Origin: Paramecium tetraurelia
Taxonomy: Eukaryota > Ciliophora > Oligohymenophorea > Peniculida > Parameciidae
Assembly: GCF_000165425.1 (NCBI RefSeq)
Contig: NW_001799009.1
Location: 3,005 to 67,004, forward strand
Length of the DNA stretch: 64,000 bases
Direction: 5' to 3'
In this document: piece after piece, positions 34,141 through 46,246 of the stretch
Layout: each line of letters starts with the position of its first letter
Numbering within the stretch: the stretch's first letter is position 1
The notes under the pieces: model-generated
Databases searched by the model: none
Seen by the model: the letters and a program-made list of their open reading frames with translations, nothing else
What the model was told of the DNA's origin: nothing
Program-made: the position numbers and the translations under genes

Positions 34141-35524
34141 ATGAATGAAATGGAAGCAAATAGGAGATCTAATTTTTTTGCTGCTAGTGGAAAAAGGGTT
34201 GTCCAAGAATAATAAGAACAAGTAAATTATTTAATTCAAGCAGATGGCGATTAGAGAAGATTAAAAATATAAGTTATAATAATATAATGATGATTAAAAA
34301 TTAGAAAGACAAGAGCCAGTTCCTTTTTATTTGTAAAGAAATGATCGGCCATAAAAAATAACAGCTGCAGAAAGAAAAGAAATAATTCGAAACATTGAAT
34401 TAGAAGCGAACAGAAATTCTGATGGGGGGATATTTGCAAAAGTGTATAAACAAAAGGATGCAAAAGATTAATAGTAATAGACATAAAAGCAATAATTCAT
34501 TGATGAAATATAAAAGTAAATAGAAGAAAAGAAAAGGAGGAAAGAGGAGGAAAGGTAAAAACAAATCGAAGAGGATAGAAAGTATGAAGAGAAATTAAAA
34601 AAAGAAAGAGAAAAAATAAGTTAAAATTAGAATAAGGAAGATGACAAGAAACTCATAATTAAAACGATTAAAAATAAACATCTTAGACAATAATAGGATG
34701 ATTCAAAGTTCATTTTCAACGAATTCGAAGATCACTAGATTAATTTAACTAATAATAATATAGTTCCTAATTATCTCAAAGAAGTTGATGATAAATATGA
34801 TTAAGAACTTAAACATAAGGTAAATCCTCACACTCCTTTAACGAAATTATAATCTTAAAGAACTTTGCAAGATTAAAATCTAATAAATATTACATATAAC
34901 CCTCCCAATACAGCTGGTCAAAACCAAAATAGCACGTCATTTAGAAATAATTCATAACATTAATATAATTAACAATTAAATTAGTATGAAATATCTTAAA
35001 TGTAATCACAATAATAATAGGTATTTCAATAATAATCCTATCTTGATTCCTACTAATAGTCTAACTATCAATATTAACCAATCTAATATAGATCTGTTAT
35101 GCCATAAATAATTTAGTAGATTTAATAGGAGCAATAGGAATTATTAGAGATAAATAAATTTAAAAGCAGAGAATAAGAATAAGGAATAGAAAAATTGAAA
35201 GAAGAAATTGAATTTTAATCTAATAAATGGAATGAAGAGTTGAAAAGGCTAAGGGGAGAGGTTTAAATAAATACTGAAAAAAAAAATAGAGCATTTTATG
35301 AATTATACAATCTAAAGGATGAGTTGAAAAAACAATAATTATTTGAGGAGGCTAATTTGAAATTGGTGAAATAATAGGTTGCAAATAGGAGACCTGATAG
35401 TTTAGCTAGTTCTGAAAAGAAATTAATCACAGAAAGCGATTACAAAAAGAGTTCACACTAAAGTAGACAACTATCTAATATAGAAGATAATTTATTTCTT
35501 GAAACTTTTGTTGATTAAATATGA
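34141..35524 (+). CDS. Coiled-coil protein, possibly CCDC66/CSPP1-like
   Basis: About 453 residues with one 22-nt intron (34222-34243, GTAAAT...AGCAG). The N-terminus is MNEMEANRRSNFFAASG, then RNDRPQKITAAERKEII and a strongly charged helix with FIDEIQKQIEEKKRRKEEER, the type of Glu/Lys/Arg-rich repeat found in CCDC66 and CSPP1 microtubule-associated proteins. The middle is Gln/Asn-rich and disordered (QQQVFQQQSYLDSYQQSNYQ). The C-terminal third is again coiled coil (KLKEEIEFQSNKWNEELKRL). A ciliary or basal-body microtubule role is plausible by analogy; this is a similarity of style rather than a proven homology. TGA 35522-35524. Confidence 0.65.
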
Positions 35525-35886
35525 TACTGAATCATATATTAACTAATTTATATTAATTATAAACAATTCAAGATTTTTAAGTTAGTAATTCTACAGTATT
35601 TTTCGTTATTATAATTAGAAAAACTAGGTGAATATTCATTATGTGAAGTTAATCAGAGATAATTATTAAATTTGTTGAGTGGATTGCATCAACTCACATT
35701 TTGAATACTTTTCTTGGAAATAATTCAAATTATAATCTCTTTTTAGAATTAATAATACATGATAATCTATATTTAAAAAATGCAATTGATACACTACGCT
35801 TACCCATAAATAAGTTTCATTTCTTTCTCTCCATTTGATGTGATGTAAAATTATAAGAACTTAAGATGTAATTAAATTAATATATT
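35525..35886. other. AT-rich intergenic spacer
   Basis: About 360 bp between the coiled-coil gene and the 79-aa gene. Nothing supportable on either strand; both flanking genes are on the plus strand. Confidence 0.5.
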
Positions 35887-36126
35887 ATGAATTAAAATAA
35901 ATGTTAATCTGATTCTGGAGGGACTAAAACTAAAGTCCCTGAGGAAGATCATTTTCTACTTGTTATGAACTAAGTCTTGGAAAGACACAAGTCAATTGCA
36001 GCTAAAAACAATGAAAGTTAACTACTTCAAAATGCTCTTAAGGCTTTATAATAAGAATTAAATGAAGCAGAATCTAAGAATCCTGGATCTGCTAAGTAAA
36101 TACTAGATTCCATTTTCAATAATTGA
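35887..36126 (+). CDS. Small 79-aa hypothetical protein
   Basis: Intact 79-residue frame, MNQNKCQSDSGGTKTKVPEE, an amphipathic helix (FLLVMNQVLERHKSIAAKN), then LLQNALKALQQELNEAESKN and IFNN before the TGA. Mostly helical and charged, with no membrane segment and no recognised family. Start and stop are clear, and its composition is much less AT-driven than the flanking sequence, which supports it as a real small gene. Confidence 0.6.
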
Positions 36127-36932
36127 TTATTAGAATATTAAATATCAGAATCACTCTACTTTTTGGAATTTACACCATAATGTTCTTAAACTTTTTTTTA
36201 CATCTTTAGTATATGTAATCAATTTCAAGAATAGTATATGCTGATCGAGAATTTCAGATTAAAACTTCTATAATTTATGACCGATTATAGACCTAGAGAT
36301 AGTTGACATGAGTCAATGTACATTTCTTTTGTAATTGAAAAACTACCATTTGTATTCTTTTTAAGTAGCATTACCTCTCTTCATTTACTTTCATTTCAAT
36401 AATTTATTTTTGCAGTTGCCATCTAATATTCGTATTATGGTAATTTGCATTATATTATCATAATTAAGTTTCTTTGTAAATCACCTTATTCTCTTTATAC
36501 ATTGTTTCATAATAAACTTCATAATGACTTTAAAGTATAAATTTACACCTGAATTATATAAATATATTTATTAATCATCTACTCTATAAGATTAATCTAA
36601 CAGTAGATTTGTTCACTAAATAGAAATTTTGAATTATATGATTCTGATAATCTAATTTCAATCATGAGGTTGCTCACTTCTGCATTTAACAATAACAGCA
36701 GTTCTTACCAAACCTTAATAACCCAGATAATATATGATTTCTTTTAACTTGTTCTCTCTTTATAATTAAAATTAGTATTATTTTTCTCTTCTTCATTTTG
36801 CCCTGTGAACCATATTATTTTCTTCGTTAACATAATTTGTTCTCCTCTCCTTTTGTTCTGTCAAACGTATAATTCAACTCCCATTCAAAATCGATTGTTT
36901 AATATATTATTTAATAAGATAGACACAAGGCC
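36127..36932. other. AT-rich intergenic region
   Basis: No gene seen. There is a pyrimidine-rich stretch around 36780-36870 and scattered short frames that overlap nothing recognisable. Confidence 0.45.
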
Positions 36933-36940
36933 AAAAAAAA
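36933..36940 (-). terminator. Pol III T-run after tRNA-Thr
   Basis: The plus-strand A run here is an oligo-T on the minus strand immediately after the tRNA-Thr 3' end, the usual RNA polymerase III stop signal. Confidence 0.7.
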
Positions 36941-37013
36941 AGCCAATTGGGGGAATCGAACCCCCGACCCTTTGCTTACGAGGCAAATGCTCTAACCACT
37001 GAGCTAAACCGGC
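36941..37013 (-). tRNA. tRNA-Thr(CGT)
   Basis: Folds as a cloverleaf on the minus strand: acceptor GCCGGTT paired with AATTGGC (two G-U pairs), D arm with TAGCTCAGTGGTTAGAGC (A box), anticodon stem around loop CTCGTAA giving anticodon CGT (reads ACG, Thr), and T arm GGTTCGATTCC (B box). No intron. The discriminator base is T on the minus strand. It is followed by an oligo-T stop signal. Confidence 0.9.
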
Positions 37014-37046
37014 ATCGTTAAATACTACATTTATTTATTATATAAA

Positions 37047-37633
37047 TCACAATTCATCGTGCATCTTCTTCACATATTAAATAAATTTATGCTCAAATTG
37101 CATAGCTGCAAAATTCAACTGAGTCTCACTGATTGGCTTATAAGTACTTACTCCATTCTCCAAAAGATCAATAAATCTCTCTTATTCACCTTCGTAATCT
37201 TCTGCTACGAAAGCTATTTTCAAAGTAGTCCCTAATGAATCATCCATATACTCGCTTACCTTTCTTTACTTCAGGTTTTACAGTCAAAACAACACTCTTA
37301 TATTAATCTTCATTGATTATGATTTAAGGAACAAAGTTCTAGAGACTTAATCCGACTGCATTTCCATTCATTCCAAATTACAAAAAGAAATCAGTCTCAG
37401 GAAATAATTCCTTCAAATCTATTACATTAGTATTCAGCTTTACTTTTGGCCTTAGATCTTTCATGATAGATCACAAATTAATTATATTTCTCTGAATAAC
37501 ACAAAACTCCATCGAATTCTTTGTAATATCCATCCAATACAGTAGCTACTTAAACCTTCACTTTCTGTAATCCTGCTTCCTTTTAATCGCAATAGCCAAA
37601 AATGAATAATGCAAACAACACTATTAAACTCAT
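37047..37633 (-). CDS. Small secreted-type protein (apparent frameshift)
   Basis: Starts MSLIVLFALFIFGYCD, a clean signal peptide, so the product is likely secreted or lumenal. It continues KVKVQVATVLDGYYKEFDGV, then, after dropping one base near 37465 (GAAAGATC), LRPKVKLNTNVIDLKELF and FGMNGNAVGLSLQNFVPQI. A 28-nt intron (GTAAGC...ATTAG) precedes TTLKIAFVAEDYEGEQERF and the C-terminus FIQYVKKMHDEL with TGA at 37047-37049. No known domain; regular beta-strand spacing suggests a small globular fold. It lies 33 bp from the tRNA gene. Confidence 0.65.
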
Positions 37634-38171
37634 TTTTATTAATCAAATTTTTCCATTAAATTTATTCTTAAATATTATTATCTCTACACGTAAGCATGAT
37701 TCCAATTTCTTGATTTAATTTAATTTTTTCATTATTCCCACCCCAGAACTCTGAAGTTCAACTGATTAATATATTAATTAGCCTGTTTGATCCAGTATTC
37801 AAAAAAGAATAAATAAAGAAAATAGATAAATTTAATCAACTTTTATATTATTTCCACTCATTAAATTTTATAATATTTTAATTTAATTGGAGTATCAACA
37901 TTCCTTAGAATGTGTATATCATTTTTTAATAAAGTATTAAACTTCTTCCATAAATTTTATATCTAATAGTATTATTATTTGTAAGGAGAAACCAAAAAAG
38001 AAAAGATATGCAATATATATCCTAGATAATCAGAAATTTTAATTTTGCCTTGAAGAAATTGTTAAAAAAATAAATTCAGTAAGATTATAAAATTATTATT
38101 TATGTTTAACAGAGTTGTTATAAAAAATTTAGATTATTCCTTATAAACTTAATTAGATGCAGGAACTCAAA
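37634..38171. other. AT-rich intergenic region
   Basis: About 540 bp with no supportable gene, between the start of the secreted-protein gene and the stop of the histidine-kinase-like gene. Confidence 0.5.
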
Positions 38172-39721
38172 TCATATCAAAAGATATTCTATAATATCAT
38201 ATGTCATAAATATTAATTTATAATCAAATTAATTAGTCTATCTATTTTTTATTTTTCCCAGAAAACGGTATATACGGGTTTATTTCAAAAGACATTTCAA
38301 TTGCTAGAATATTGAATTATAATTACCATATTTAGTTACTTAGGTTAAAATTACAAATCTACTGAGAGATTCTTAATGAAGTTCAAAAAATGAAAGAACA
38401 ACAGAAGAATTAAAATGCCCACTAACCACTAACTAAATCGTATCTTCGTCTAATTTAGAGTACCTAAATTTAATCATATAGGTATTTGTATTAGAAAATA
38501 TCTTAAACAATACTAAACTAAAAATATCTGAATTTGTTTTCAAGTTTATTGTGTTTTTTATATTGATCTATACCATTAAGTCTGGAAAATATTTGGCTTG
38601 CTTTGAAATTATATGACAAAGATTAATTTCTTATACTGTTTATTCCCAGCTATTTTATAAGTTATGATATATTTCGATTAACCGAATCCGTTTCATAAAC
38701 GTAATATAATGTTATTTTTATTTTAGTTTTTTCTTCAAACTCTTTAATAATTAAACAAAGTATTAAAAAAAAACTGGGCTTTCTATTGTTGAGGATGTAT
38801 TTTATATCCTTAATTTGGGTTTATGAAAAATTAATAAAATAGTTGGCTAGTTTGCGAAAAAGATCGAAAACTCTAATTTTATTAATTCCCTTTATTATTT
38901 AACCATGATTTCTTTTTTAAAAAGATCAATTCTGTCTTATTGATGTTGTTTCATCTAATCGTATAGGTAGTTGTTGAGTGATTTCTTTTAGTGCTGAGCT
39001 TCTTTTAAAAAATTTTGAATATCTTCCTTATCTTTAAAGCCATTTGAGAAGTTGTGTGCCATAAAATACTCGAACTAAAATGAACTCTCATTGAAGTTTA
39101 ACATGATATATGATTACTTATGAATCAACTACTCTAATATTCTTTCCCATTATCTATCTTTCTAAATTAACATAAATTGTGCTCTTATTGCCTCATTGTA
39201 TTTGTACACAAAAAACATTTGACAAATAGATATGAAAACAAGCTTCCTATGGGGTATAAGGTCAAGGATTTAGTTTAATTCAATATGAAAATAATTCTGA
39301 TAATCGTAATTGATATTGTCTGAAATAATGCTTCTGGAAATTCAGTTCCTATAGTTATGAGAAAACAAGCTCCCATTTAGTTTAAACCTTTCAAATGTGA
39401 AGTCGCTGCATCACTGTCTTCATCATATAGATAAAAAAAAATTGTCAATATATGATTTGAAAGCACTGATAGGATTCTCAAACTGATATAGTGTTTGTTT
39501 AAAAAAATGTCCACAAAAATTATGAATAACAGCATTATTAGGTTTTGATAAAATCGCATTAACTCACCATTAAGCACATAGGTTAAGCATCTGAAAAAAA
39601 AAATAATCATGTAACCTTTTGCAAGCAGATTAAAATGAGTAATTCTAATGTGCTACAGAGATTGAGACTAATAAAGGGCTTCCACTTTTTTGTCGTAGAA
39701 GAACAAAGTAAATTTATTCAT
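38172..39721 (-). CDS. Membrane histidine-kinase-like protein 3 (frameshift)
   Basis: Family N-terminus KFTLFFYDKKVEALYQ, then hydrophobic helices (NLIMLLFIIFVDIFL, LSVLSNHILTIFFYLY, ACFLITIGTEFPEALF, SITIIRIIFIL). After a one-base shift in a T6 run near 39195 the frame continues YKYNEAIRAQFMLIQK, SYIMLNFNESSFQFEYFM (the PAS-like strand of proteins 1 and 2), a long helix, and a C-terminus with MVQINIKNTINLKT and DTIQLVVSGHF where the ATPase strands should be. I see no clear His-Gln acceptor here. TGA 38172-38174. It is probably decaying: besides the frameshift, its ATPase motifs are poorer than those of the other copies. Confidence 0.5.
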
Positions 39722-39784
39722 CTTAATAAAAAATATAGAAATTTTCAATTTTGATACCTTAATCAGTTAATAAAGAGTAAAGAA

Positions 39785-40929
39785 ATGATTAAGATAAATG
39801 AATTGTTGAACAACAATATGATTAATTATAACACGTGTTTGGAAATTCTTAAGAATTTCAGAACAGAAATGGTATTAAAGACCCAGACTGAAATAAAATT
39901 AAACCTCTTTTTAATTGTCAAATTTTAATATTTCCAGATTACTCAAAATTATGACTTACTTAATTAACTTGAATTTTACATATGCAAAATAATAGCAATA
40001 TTCAGAATTGTTTTTAAATCCAAAAATACACCATCAACTTCTCATAATAACAGATCTGAGCAAACAGGAATTGTATAACCCATTTGATAAATTATGACAA
40101 ATGATATTAAAATTCAAATATATAAAAATATGGATGTTTCAACAATCTTAGATAAAAATAGGAGTATTTAATTATTTTGTTTTTTAGATTTGAGCCATAG
40201 ATTTGATTTACTTTCGATTGATGAGATAGTGATCTTATTTTTACTATTAAGACTGATCTTTCTTTGACTTCTGATACTCTTAAGAATATGCATCTGAAAT
40301 GATACTTTTTTGAGTTATCTTTAAGCAACTTGATTTTATTTTTCATCTAGATATCTGAATCTTGTTTCCCATGTTATGATTAACTTATGAAATGTTATAT
40401 TAATATCAGAGCTAGACTGGTATATAGCGAAGCATTATTCTGTGCCAATCCTTTTTGCTCTCAAATCTTGAATTTTAAATATCGCCTTCTTGAGAATTTT
40501 ATGAGTATAAAATTGAATTATTTATTCAAATAACTAATGGCAATTTTGTATGAAGACAGGTAAACCTTTGAAGAAGATAGAGTGAAAGGATAAAAACTGT
40601 GAGTTATGTTATAATTTACCTTTGGCGAATCTTTCTTCTATTCGATTCAATCATAGTCAAATTATTATGGTAATGCCAAATCTAATTCTAAGTTATTTTA
40701 TTATGGCAATTTTTATGAATTAGTGAAAGAAGGATAGGGTTATGAGTTCTAATCATCCAATTAGCTGTCTTTCAGAATCTCTTAGATTATCATAAAGATT
40801 ATTGAATTTTTATTTAAGTAGAAGATCAAAGAATAGCATATCTTAGTTTTGTGCAGCATCAAATAATTCAATTTTAAATTTGTTGATGATTTTGATAATT
40901 TTGATAATTTTGAGGATTATATTTTATGA
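39785..40929 (+). pseudogene. Remnant, possibly of a histidine-kinase-like gene
   Basis: Three coding-like plus-strand pieces with stops between them: 39785-40087 (MIKINELLNNNMINYNTCLE), about 40096-40275 (MDVSTILDKNRSIQLFCFLD) and 40606-40929 (MLQFTFGESFFYSIQSQSNY to DDFDNFDNFEDYIL). Order and composition resemble the C-terminal half of the neighbouring histidine-kinase-like proteins, and the last piece (QGYEFQSSNQLSFRISQ) sits where a G2-like box and the final strands would lie. The third piece alone could be a 107-aa gene. It contains a GATAATTTT repeat (about 40888-40914). Confidence 0.35.
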
Positions 40930-41035
40930 ATATGGATGATTAGAATCTATTTGAGGGTGAATGGAATGGATAATCCTTAGAGTTTTTGGGTAATTTATTA
41001 AAAATATAGGTACAATGTTGTATAGTGATATACTA

Positions 41036-41117
41036 GCCTAAAATAGCACGAATATGATAGATATTATTTCCACTAAATGCCCTAACCAAAAATAATTGAT
41101 TGAGTCAAGCAATACTA
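41036..41117 (-). pseudogene. Fragment of the SPRY gene (intron 1 and exon 2 start)
   Basis: The minus strand carries a 34-nt intron-like stretch (41082-41115, GTATTG...GTTAG) of the same length and ends as intron 1 of the SPRY gene, followed by GIQWKQYLSYSCYFRLV, which matches GIYWKQCQSSSSSWCFRLV there. The match fades beyond that point and no SPRY domain follows. Its orientation is the same as the SPRY gene at 16-17 kb, opposite to the adjoining arm B. Confidence 0.7.
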
Positions 41118-41467
41118 TTCAAGAGAACAATAGAGAAAAAAAACAGGTTTTATAGATAAAATAGAAATTGGAGAAGATAGATTATGAAAAAGAAATAAAT
41201 TATTTGAAAGGATAATTAGATGACCTGAAAAAGATAAAAGATTTTAAATACATAGTTTTAACTTTCAATAAAAATAATGATGAAATTTCAATCCCATTAT
41301 GCCAGATTGAATATGGTATTATTATTATTATTACTATTAATTAGTTGACATTATACACGGTTGGATTTGCAAATATATTTGGAAATCTATTATATACAAA
41401 TCATAAGACAATTTGGGGGAATATCGGAGGAGATCTTTTTTAAGTATTTAAATTTTATCTAAAATGA
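41118..41467 (+). pseudogene. Truncated HSF-like gene of arm B
   Basis: Matches the coiled coil and C-terminus of the HSF-like gene of arm A (REKKQVLQIKQKLEKIDYEK, then LTLYTVGFANIFGNLLYTN and GNIGGDLFQVFKFYLK) but lacks the whole DNA-binding domain; homology starts abruptly at about 41118. It also has a frame change in the A run near 41240 relative to arm A. In this copy the TTA repeat forms a perfect 29-nt intron (GTATTA...ATTAG). Confidence 0.75.
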
Positions 41468-42016
41468 AGTTATAACTTAACTCAATTTTTTAAGGCTTTC
41501 CTCAACTCCTAGAAACCAGATTGCCGACACCTGAAATCACCAATTTAGGAACTCCATTGCCTTTTTATCAATTTATTGGGTAGATCAAGGAATTTACAAA
41601 CTTACTTCTATAGTGAAATGTTATATTTCTAAAAATCAAATTTTAATCAAAATAATTAATCTTCCTAATTTCTTATAAATCTTAATTAAGTTTGATTTCA
41701 AGAATTAAAACAAGTTCAAATTCTTCCAAAAATTAATAATCATAATCCAAATATTAATAATTCAAGAAGTTTGATTATTTATACTATTTATTTAATGATT
41801 AATTAGCATTACTATATTATAATTATTCTTTTAATTACCATTTCGTTTTTTTTTAGCCTTTTATTCAAATGAAAAAATCTCTCTAATGATTTTTCCATTC
41901 ATCCTAAATTTTAATCCTTCTTAATTAATTTATACTATTACTTTTAACTGAGTAGAATAGAAAATATCGATTTTCATATTTTAATATTTACAAACAGAAA
42001 TATTTATTAATAAAAA

Positions 42017-44143
42017 ATGGATACTAATAAATCAGAATTCATTGACGAAGAAAATTTGTTAAAAGCACCCCCAAATTTCTTATTAGCTGAGAAACATTGC
42101 GTAAATAAATATTATTTACAAACAGAAAGCTTAAATCATTCATTAAGAAGTGATAAGTAACTCATAAAGATGTCCTTGTTGCAATTTACATGTTGAAACT
42201 ATAAAGTATTCCCTCTTAACAGATATAAATACTTTTGTTTAGGAGGGTACCGCATACAAATACCTTTTGTTTATAAAAAATGTATTTATTCTTCTTAGTA
42301 TAAATTTGTAACTCTCTAATAATTATTAATAGTATTGTATTTGGAATATATAATTTTATTTAGAACTTAAAAGGAGATTCATGCATTATGAATGAAACTT
42401 GCAAATAGAATTTGAACAATTATTTATCAATTTTAAATAGGATGGATTCTTACTTGTAATTTAAGATTTTATGATAGTTTTGAAGATAATATTTTGGATA
42501 TTTTATATTTGACTTCCACTGCTATACAATTAGCCTTCCTAAGATATATATCATATTCTAAAGATGATGATTATAATATAGATAGAGAACTTGATAGCGA
42601 GTTTACAATATCAAAATGCTCGTTAAAGATCAAAAATTTGCCTAGTAATTGCAACTAAAAAGAAGGTTTGAGTCTATTTGTAAATAATTTATACAAAAGT
42701 GACAATGATCCATTAAACATTATTGATTCTTGTTTAATTTATGATGAAGAATATTTAGAAAATTAATTAAAATTTAAAATTAAAGAAATTCTAACTCAAA
42801 ATAATGATAGGTTTGTTTTCAATTTATTATTATTAGCTCATTGAGAGATGTTATAGAGAGAACTGTTGATTTGAATTATGTTTTGCAAAATCGAGAATTT
42901 TTTTTGAAATATGCTGATAGAGGATTTATAACTTTTGCTAGTGAAGTAATAATAATTTTATCATTTTTAGAGAGAGGCTATCAAATTTAAGGATTTACTA
43001 AATAGAAAAAGTGTGATTGATTGTCCAAGGCCTTCTGATGAAAAATGGATTACTAAGAAATAAAAGGTTAATTTAATACTTGAAACTATCCTATTTATAA
43101 TAGAATGGGTTTGCTTTTATCTAATCTACTTATTCTAAAATATAAAAGATGAATATACTGAAACAAATTCTGGATATTAATTAAATAGTAAAACACTTTT
43201 GAGCTTTTCTATGCCTATTTTGTAAAAGATTAGTATTACCTTACAATAAAGAACATATTAAAAAGTACTTTAATATAGTTAATTTACTCAATTGCCTTAA
43301 TATTATTTTGAAATTTTTTAATTGCTCATAAGTTCATTCAATGTTGTCGCATTTCCTCTTTTAATTTTTGAATAACGAGGCTAATAAGAAAGTAAATTAA
43401 AATTTTGGGGTGATGGCGGTTTCAATGAAGATATTATTTTTATCATAGTGATTAGTTCAATTTCATTTATGGGATTAAGTATAATAGATTAAGAATATGC
43501 TTGGAAACTATTAAAAACTTTTTATTACAAATATTTAAATCGAAATTCAACTTTAACATAATTTGAAGCTAACTAATTAATCTAAAGAAAATTGGACTTT
43601 AATGCTAAATATATTGGATTACTTCATTTAATTTTTTCATGCTCCTATTATGGGTATATTTATCCCATCTGCTACCCTATAACTCTCATAGCTCTATTTA
43701 TTATCTTTTGGTAAGAAAAATACTAACTTATTAATTATGGAGTTTAGGAGGAATTCAAATTCAAAAAAGACTCATTAAAATTGCCTATATTACTTCTCTT
43801 TATTTTTTAAGTTTCATCTCCTCAATTAATTCATAATGTATTTAAAATATCACCAACTACTCGCCCATTTTTTTATATATTCCTTTTTTTGATTTTTTTA
43901 CTCATTTACTTGTTTTTTTTTTCTGATTTGATTTTTATCAATTAATCTTCAGATTATCAAACGGCCGAAGCCTTAATGAAAAGCCTTGAGCATAACGATT
44001 TATACTCAAAATACAATCCTATAATAAATGAAACTCTTTGGCCTAACAAAGAGTATGAAAAAGTATGGAAATAATAAAATTTTAGGGATTACATTAACAT
44101 AAATTTTCAAGATAAGAGCGATATTACAACACTCTCAAGGTGA
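42017..44143 (+). CDS. OSCA/CSC1/TMEM63-like membrane protein, copy B
   Basis: Same layout as copy A: MDTNKSEFIDEENLLKAPP, Cys cluster CPCC, cytosolic RRM-like strand (SLKIKNLPSNCNQKEG), VLQNREFFLKYADRGFITFA, CPRPSDEKW, then helices including LILETILFIIEWVCFYLIYL, KYIGLLHLIFSCSYYGYIYP and CYPITLIALFIIFW. Introns of 22-26 nt remove stops (for example GTAAAT...AACAG after KHC and GTTTGT...ATTAG before SLRDVIER). The final ~40 codons are out of frame by one base (near 44065) relative to copy A, so the protein ends SDITTLSR, whereas the other frame still encodes KVKLLRELENEF and ends at about 44265. Probable ion channel family; copy B may be a recent mutant. Confidence 0.6.
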
Positions 44144-45846
44144 AATTGTTGAGAGAGCTTGAAAACGAATTTTAATAGGTAACGTAAAATTAGATTAATT
44201 AGAACTCCATTAAAAAAGTCAGCATATAACCTATTTAAGGTGAATAAATGGTAGTAGAAGAATGAAGATCTTAAAATTCATATATATTATAATATAAATT
44301 ATTTTTCTAAATCCAATTATTTGTATTATATTTCTAATTTTAAATATAAAATATCATAGAACACTATTACAGTATACAAATCTATTAGGAGCACTTGAAT
44401 ATGCCATATTAGATAACTTAAATTCTATCAAATATTAATTTAGATACAAAAAAAGAAATAGAATCCATGAGATTAAGATGATTTTGAAGAAATACTATCT
44501 AATTGATCACATTACAACAATAATAGGCAATACCAAATTGAAAAATATAAACATCCAAATAATTTATAGCTATCAAAATATAGGAGTACAATTCAAATGT
44601 TAAAAAGAATTATTTTTATTTTTCGCTCAAGTTGGTTAATATTTATTCTAGTAGTTCCTTATTTATTCTAAGATAACTCGAACAAAATTTTAATCATACT
44701 AAGGTTTTTATATAGATTTCAATTTATTTTCTTAATTCTTCTGAATTATACTCAGAAATAGTTTGCTTTAGGGTTCAAACTCAGGTTTTCTAAAATTACT
44801 TCTCCTTTCATATGATCTACTTGATATTTTTTAAGAATAATTAATAATTTGCTATTTAAGACTATTTTCTTAACTTATTACAAGTTTTTAAAGATTACCC
44901 TTCTCTTCTTTCTTACCTTATTATATTAAATGTGGATTTCTCAATTCCAAATATCAGTTATATTTAATTTCACAAAATATTCTAATTTTATTAGATCTAC
45001 TTATTGCTTTTGAATTTAAACTATTCTACTAAAAAAATACTTGTCTCACTCATCATAACTTTCAATCAACATTCATTTTTAATTCTATTATTATCTTTAT
45101 CAAATATCATTTGCTTTTGATTTCATATACTATAGCTTGCCAAAATCTTTATAATAAACATAATACTGTAAATTAGAATATATTGATTTCTAAATATATA
45201 AAATAGTGCTCTCAAGTACATATAGATAATGTACAAATCTTATTTAGAGAAAGACTTATTCTCTTATAAAAGGCTTCATAGTTACAAATAAGGGAACATA
45301 AAAACAAGAATTTAAGTGAATAACAACAAAAAAAATAAATTGTCCAGTAAAATTATTTCTCATTTAATTATTCATTTTCAAAATCAAGAAATAGGAGTAT
45401 TTCCTATTCTTTATTAGATATTTAGAACATTTTACTTTACATTTCTAGCTTATTATTAGTTGTTATGAAATAAAAAAGAGAAATATATGTAAATAGACTT
45501 TTTAAATGCGTTTATATTATATTGTTGGATTATACGAATTAATATACAACAATATTTCAAAATGTAGAAGAAAGCTGTCTAGTTATAACTATAAATTCCA
45601 CTAAGATATACATATTTTGAATCACTAATTCATCTAATCAGGAATCATAATATATATATAATGGTTGAGTTAATTTAAATGAACAACAATCGATAAATTT
45701 ATTCAGCTTTCAATAGAAAAAAATAATTTTGCTTATCTATTAGTAATGATAAGGAATTCAAGTAACAATTAAGAAGAGGAGAGGAATAATAAAATCATAC
45801 TGATATCACTAATAAATAGAATAGAGAAGTTTATATACAAATTATA
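44144..45846. other. Intergenic spacer of arm B
   Basis: Equivalent to the 17.8-19.3 kb spacer of arm A: diverged up to about 45.1 kb, nearly identical after that. A TGA-free plus frame of about 840 nt occurs here but is not kept in arm A (1-nt and 12-nt indels), so it is treated as noncoding. Confidence 0.5.
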
Positions 45847-46056
45847 TCAAATTTATTGTACGTTTACATTTCTTCTTTACATAATTGAATTCGTTTGAAT
45901 GTTTAGTCTCAACTTCTTAATTTTTTTAGACTTTTTATTCGGCAACTACTAATTTTAAACTTTCAATTGTTTAAACAACTATTTAATTTCAAATTCCTGT
46001 TCTATTTGAAGATACTCCGTTAATTCACTATCAAATGAGTCTGATTTGAACTACAT
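45847..46056 (-). CDS. Small conserved 69-aa protein, copy B
   Basis: Same 69-residue frame as copy A (MQFKSDSFDSELTEYLQIEQ start, QRRNVNVQQI end). The four base differences leave three codons synonymous and change one Lys to Arg in KKLKLN. It is on the strand opposite to the OSCA-like gene, as in arm A. No domain recognised. Confidence 0.55.
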
Positions 46057-46246
46057 AATCTCGATGTATTTATATAATTAATTTATTTATTTTTAAATAA
46101 TTAGGAATCATGATTTTTGTAATAGTCATAAATTGACTGGATTTTATATATTATATTGAATTCTTATTTACAATAAAATAATTTTCTTTCCACTTAAAAT
46201 ATTTGTTTTTAACATCAAATCGTTTACACTTTCAATTACCATCTAT

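Noticed and set aside
36805-37002. Open frame across the tRNA-Thr region
   Set aside because: It runs through the tRNA gene on the opposite strand and has no coding signal elsewhere.
44780-45622. TGA-free plus-strand frame of about 280 codons in arm B spacer
   Set aside because: The homologous arm A sequence breaks the frame with 1-nt and 12-nt indels, and the differences show no codon pattern; chance length is not rare with only TGA as stop.
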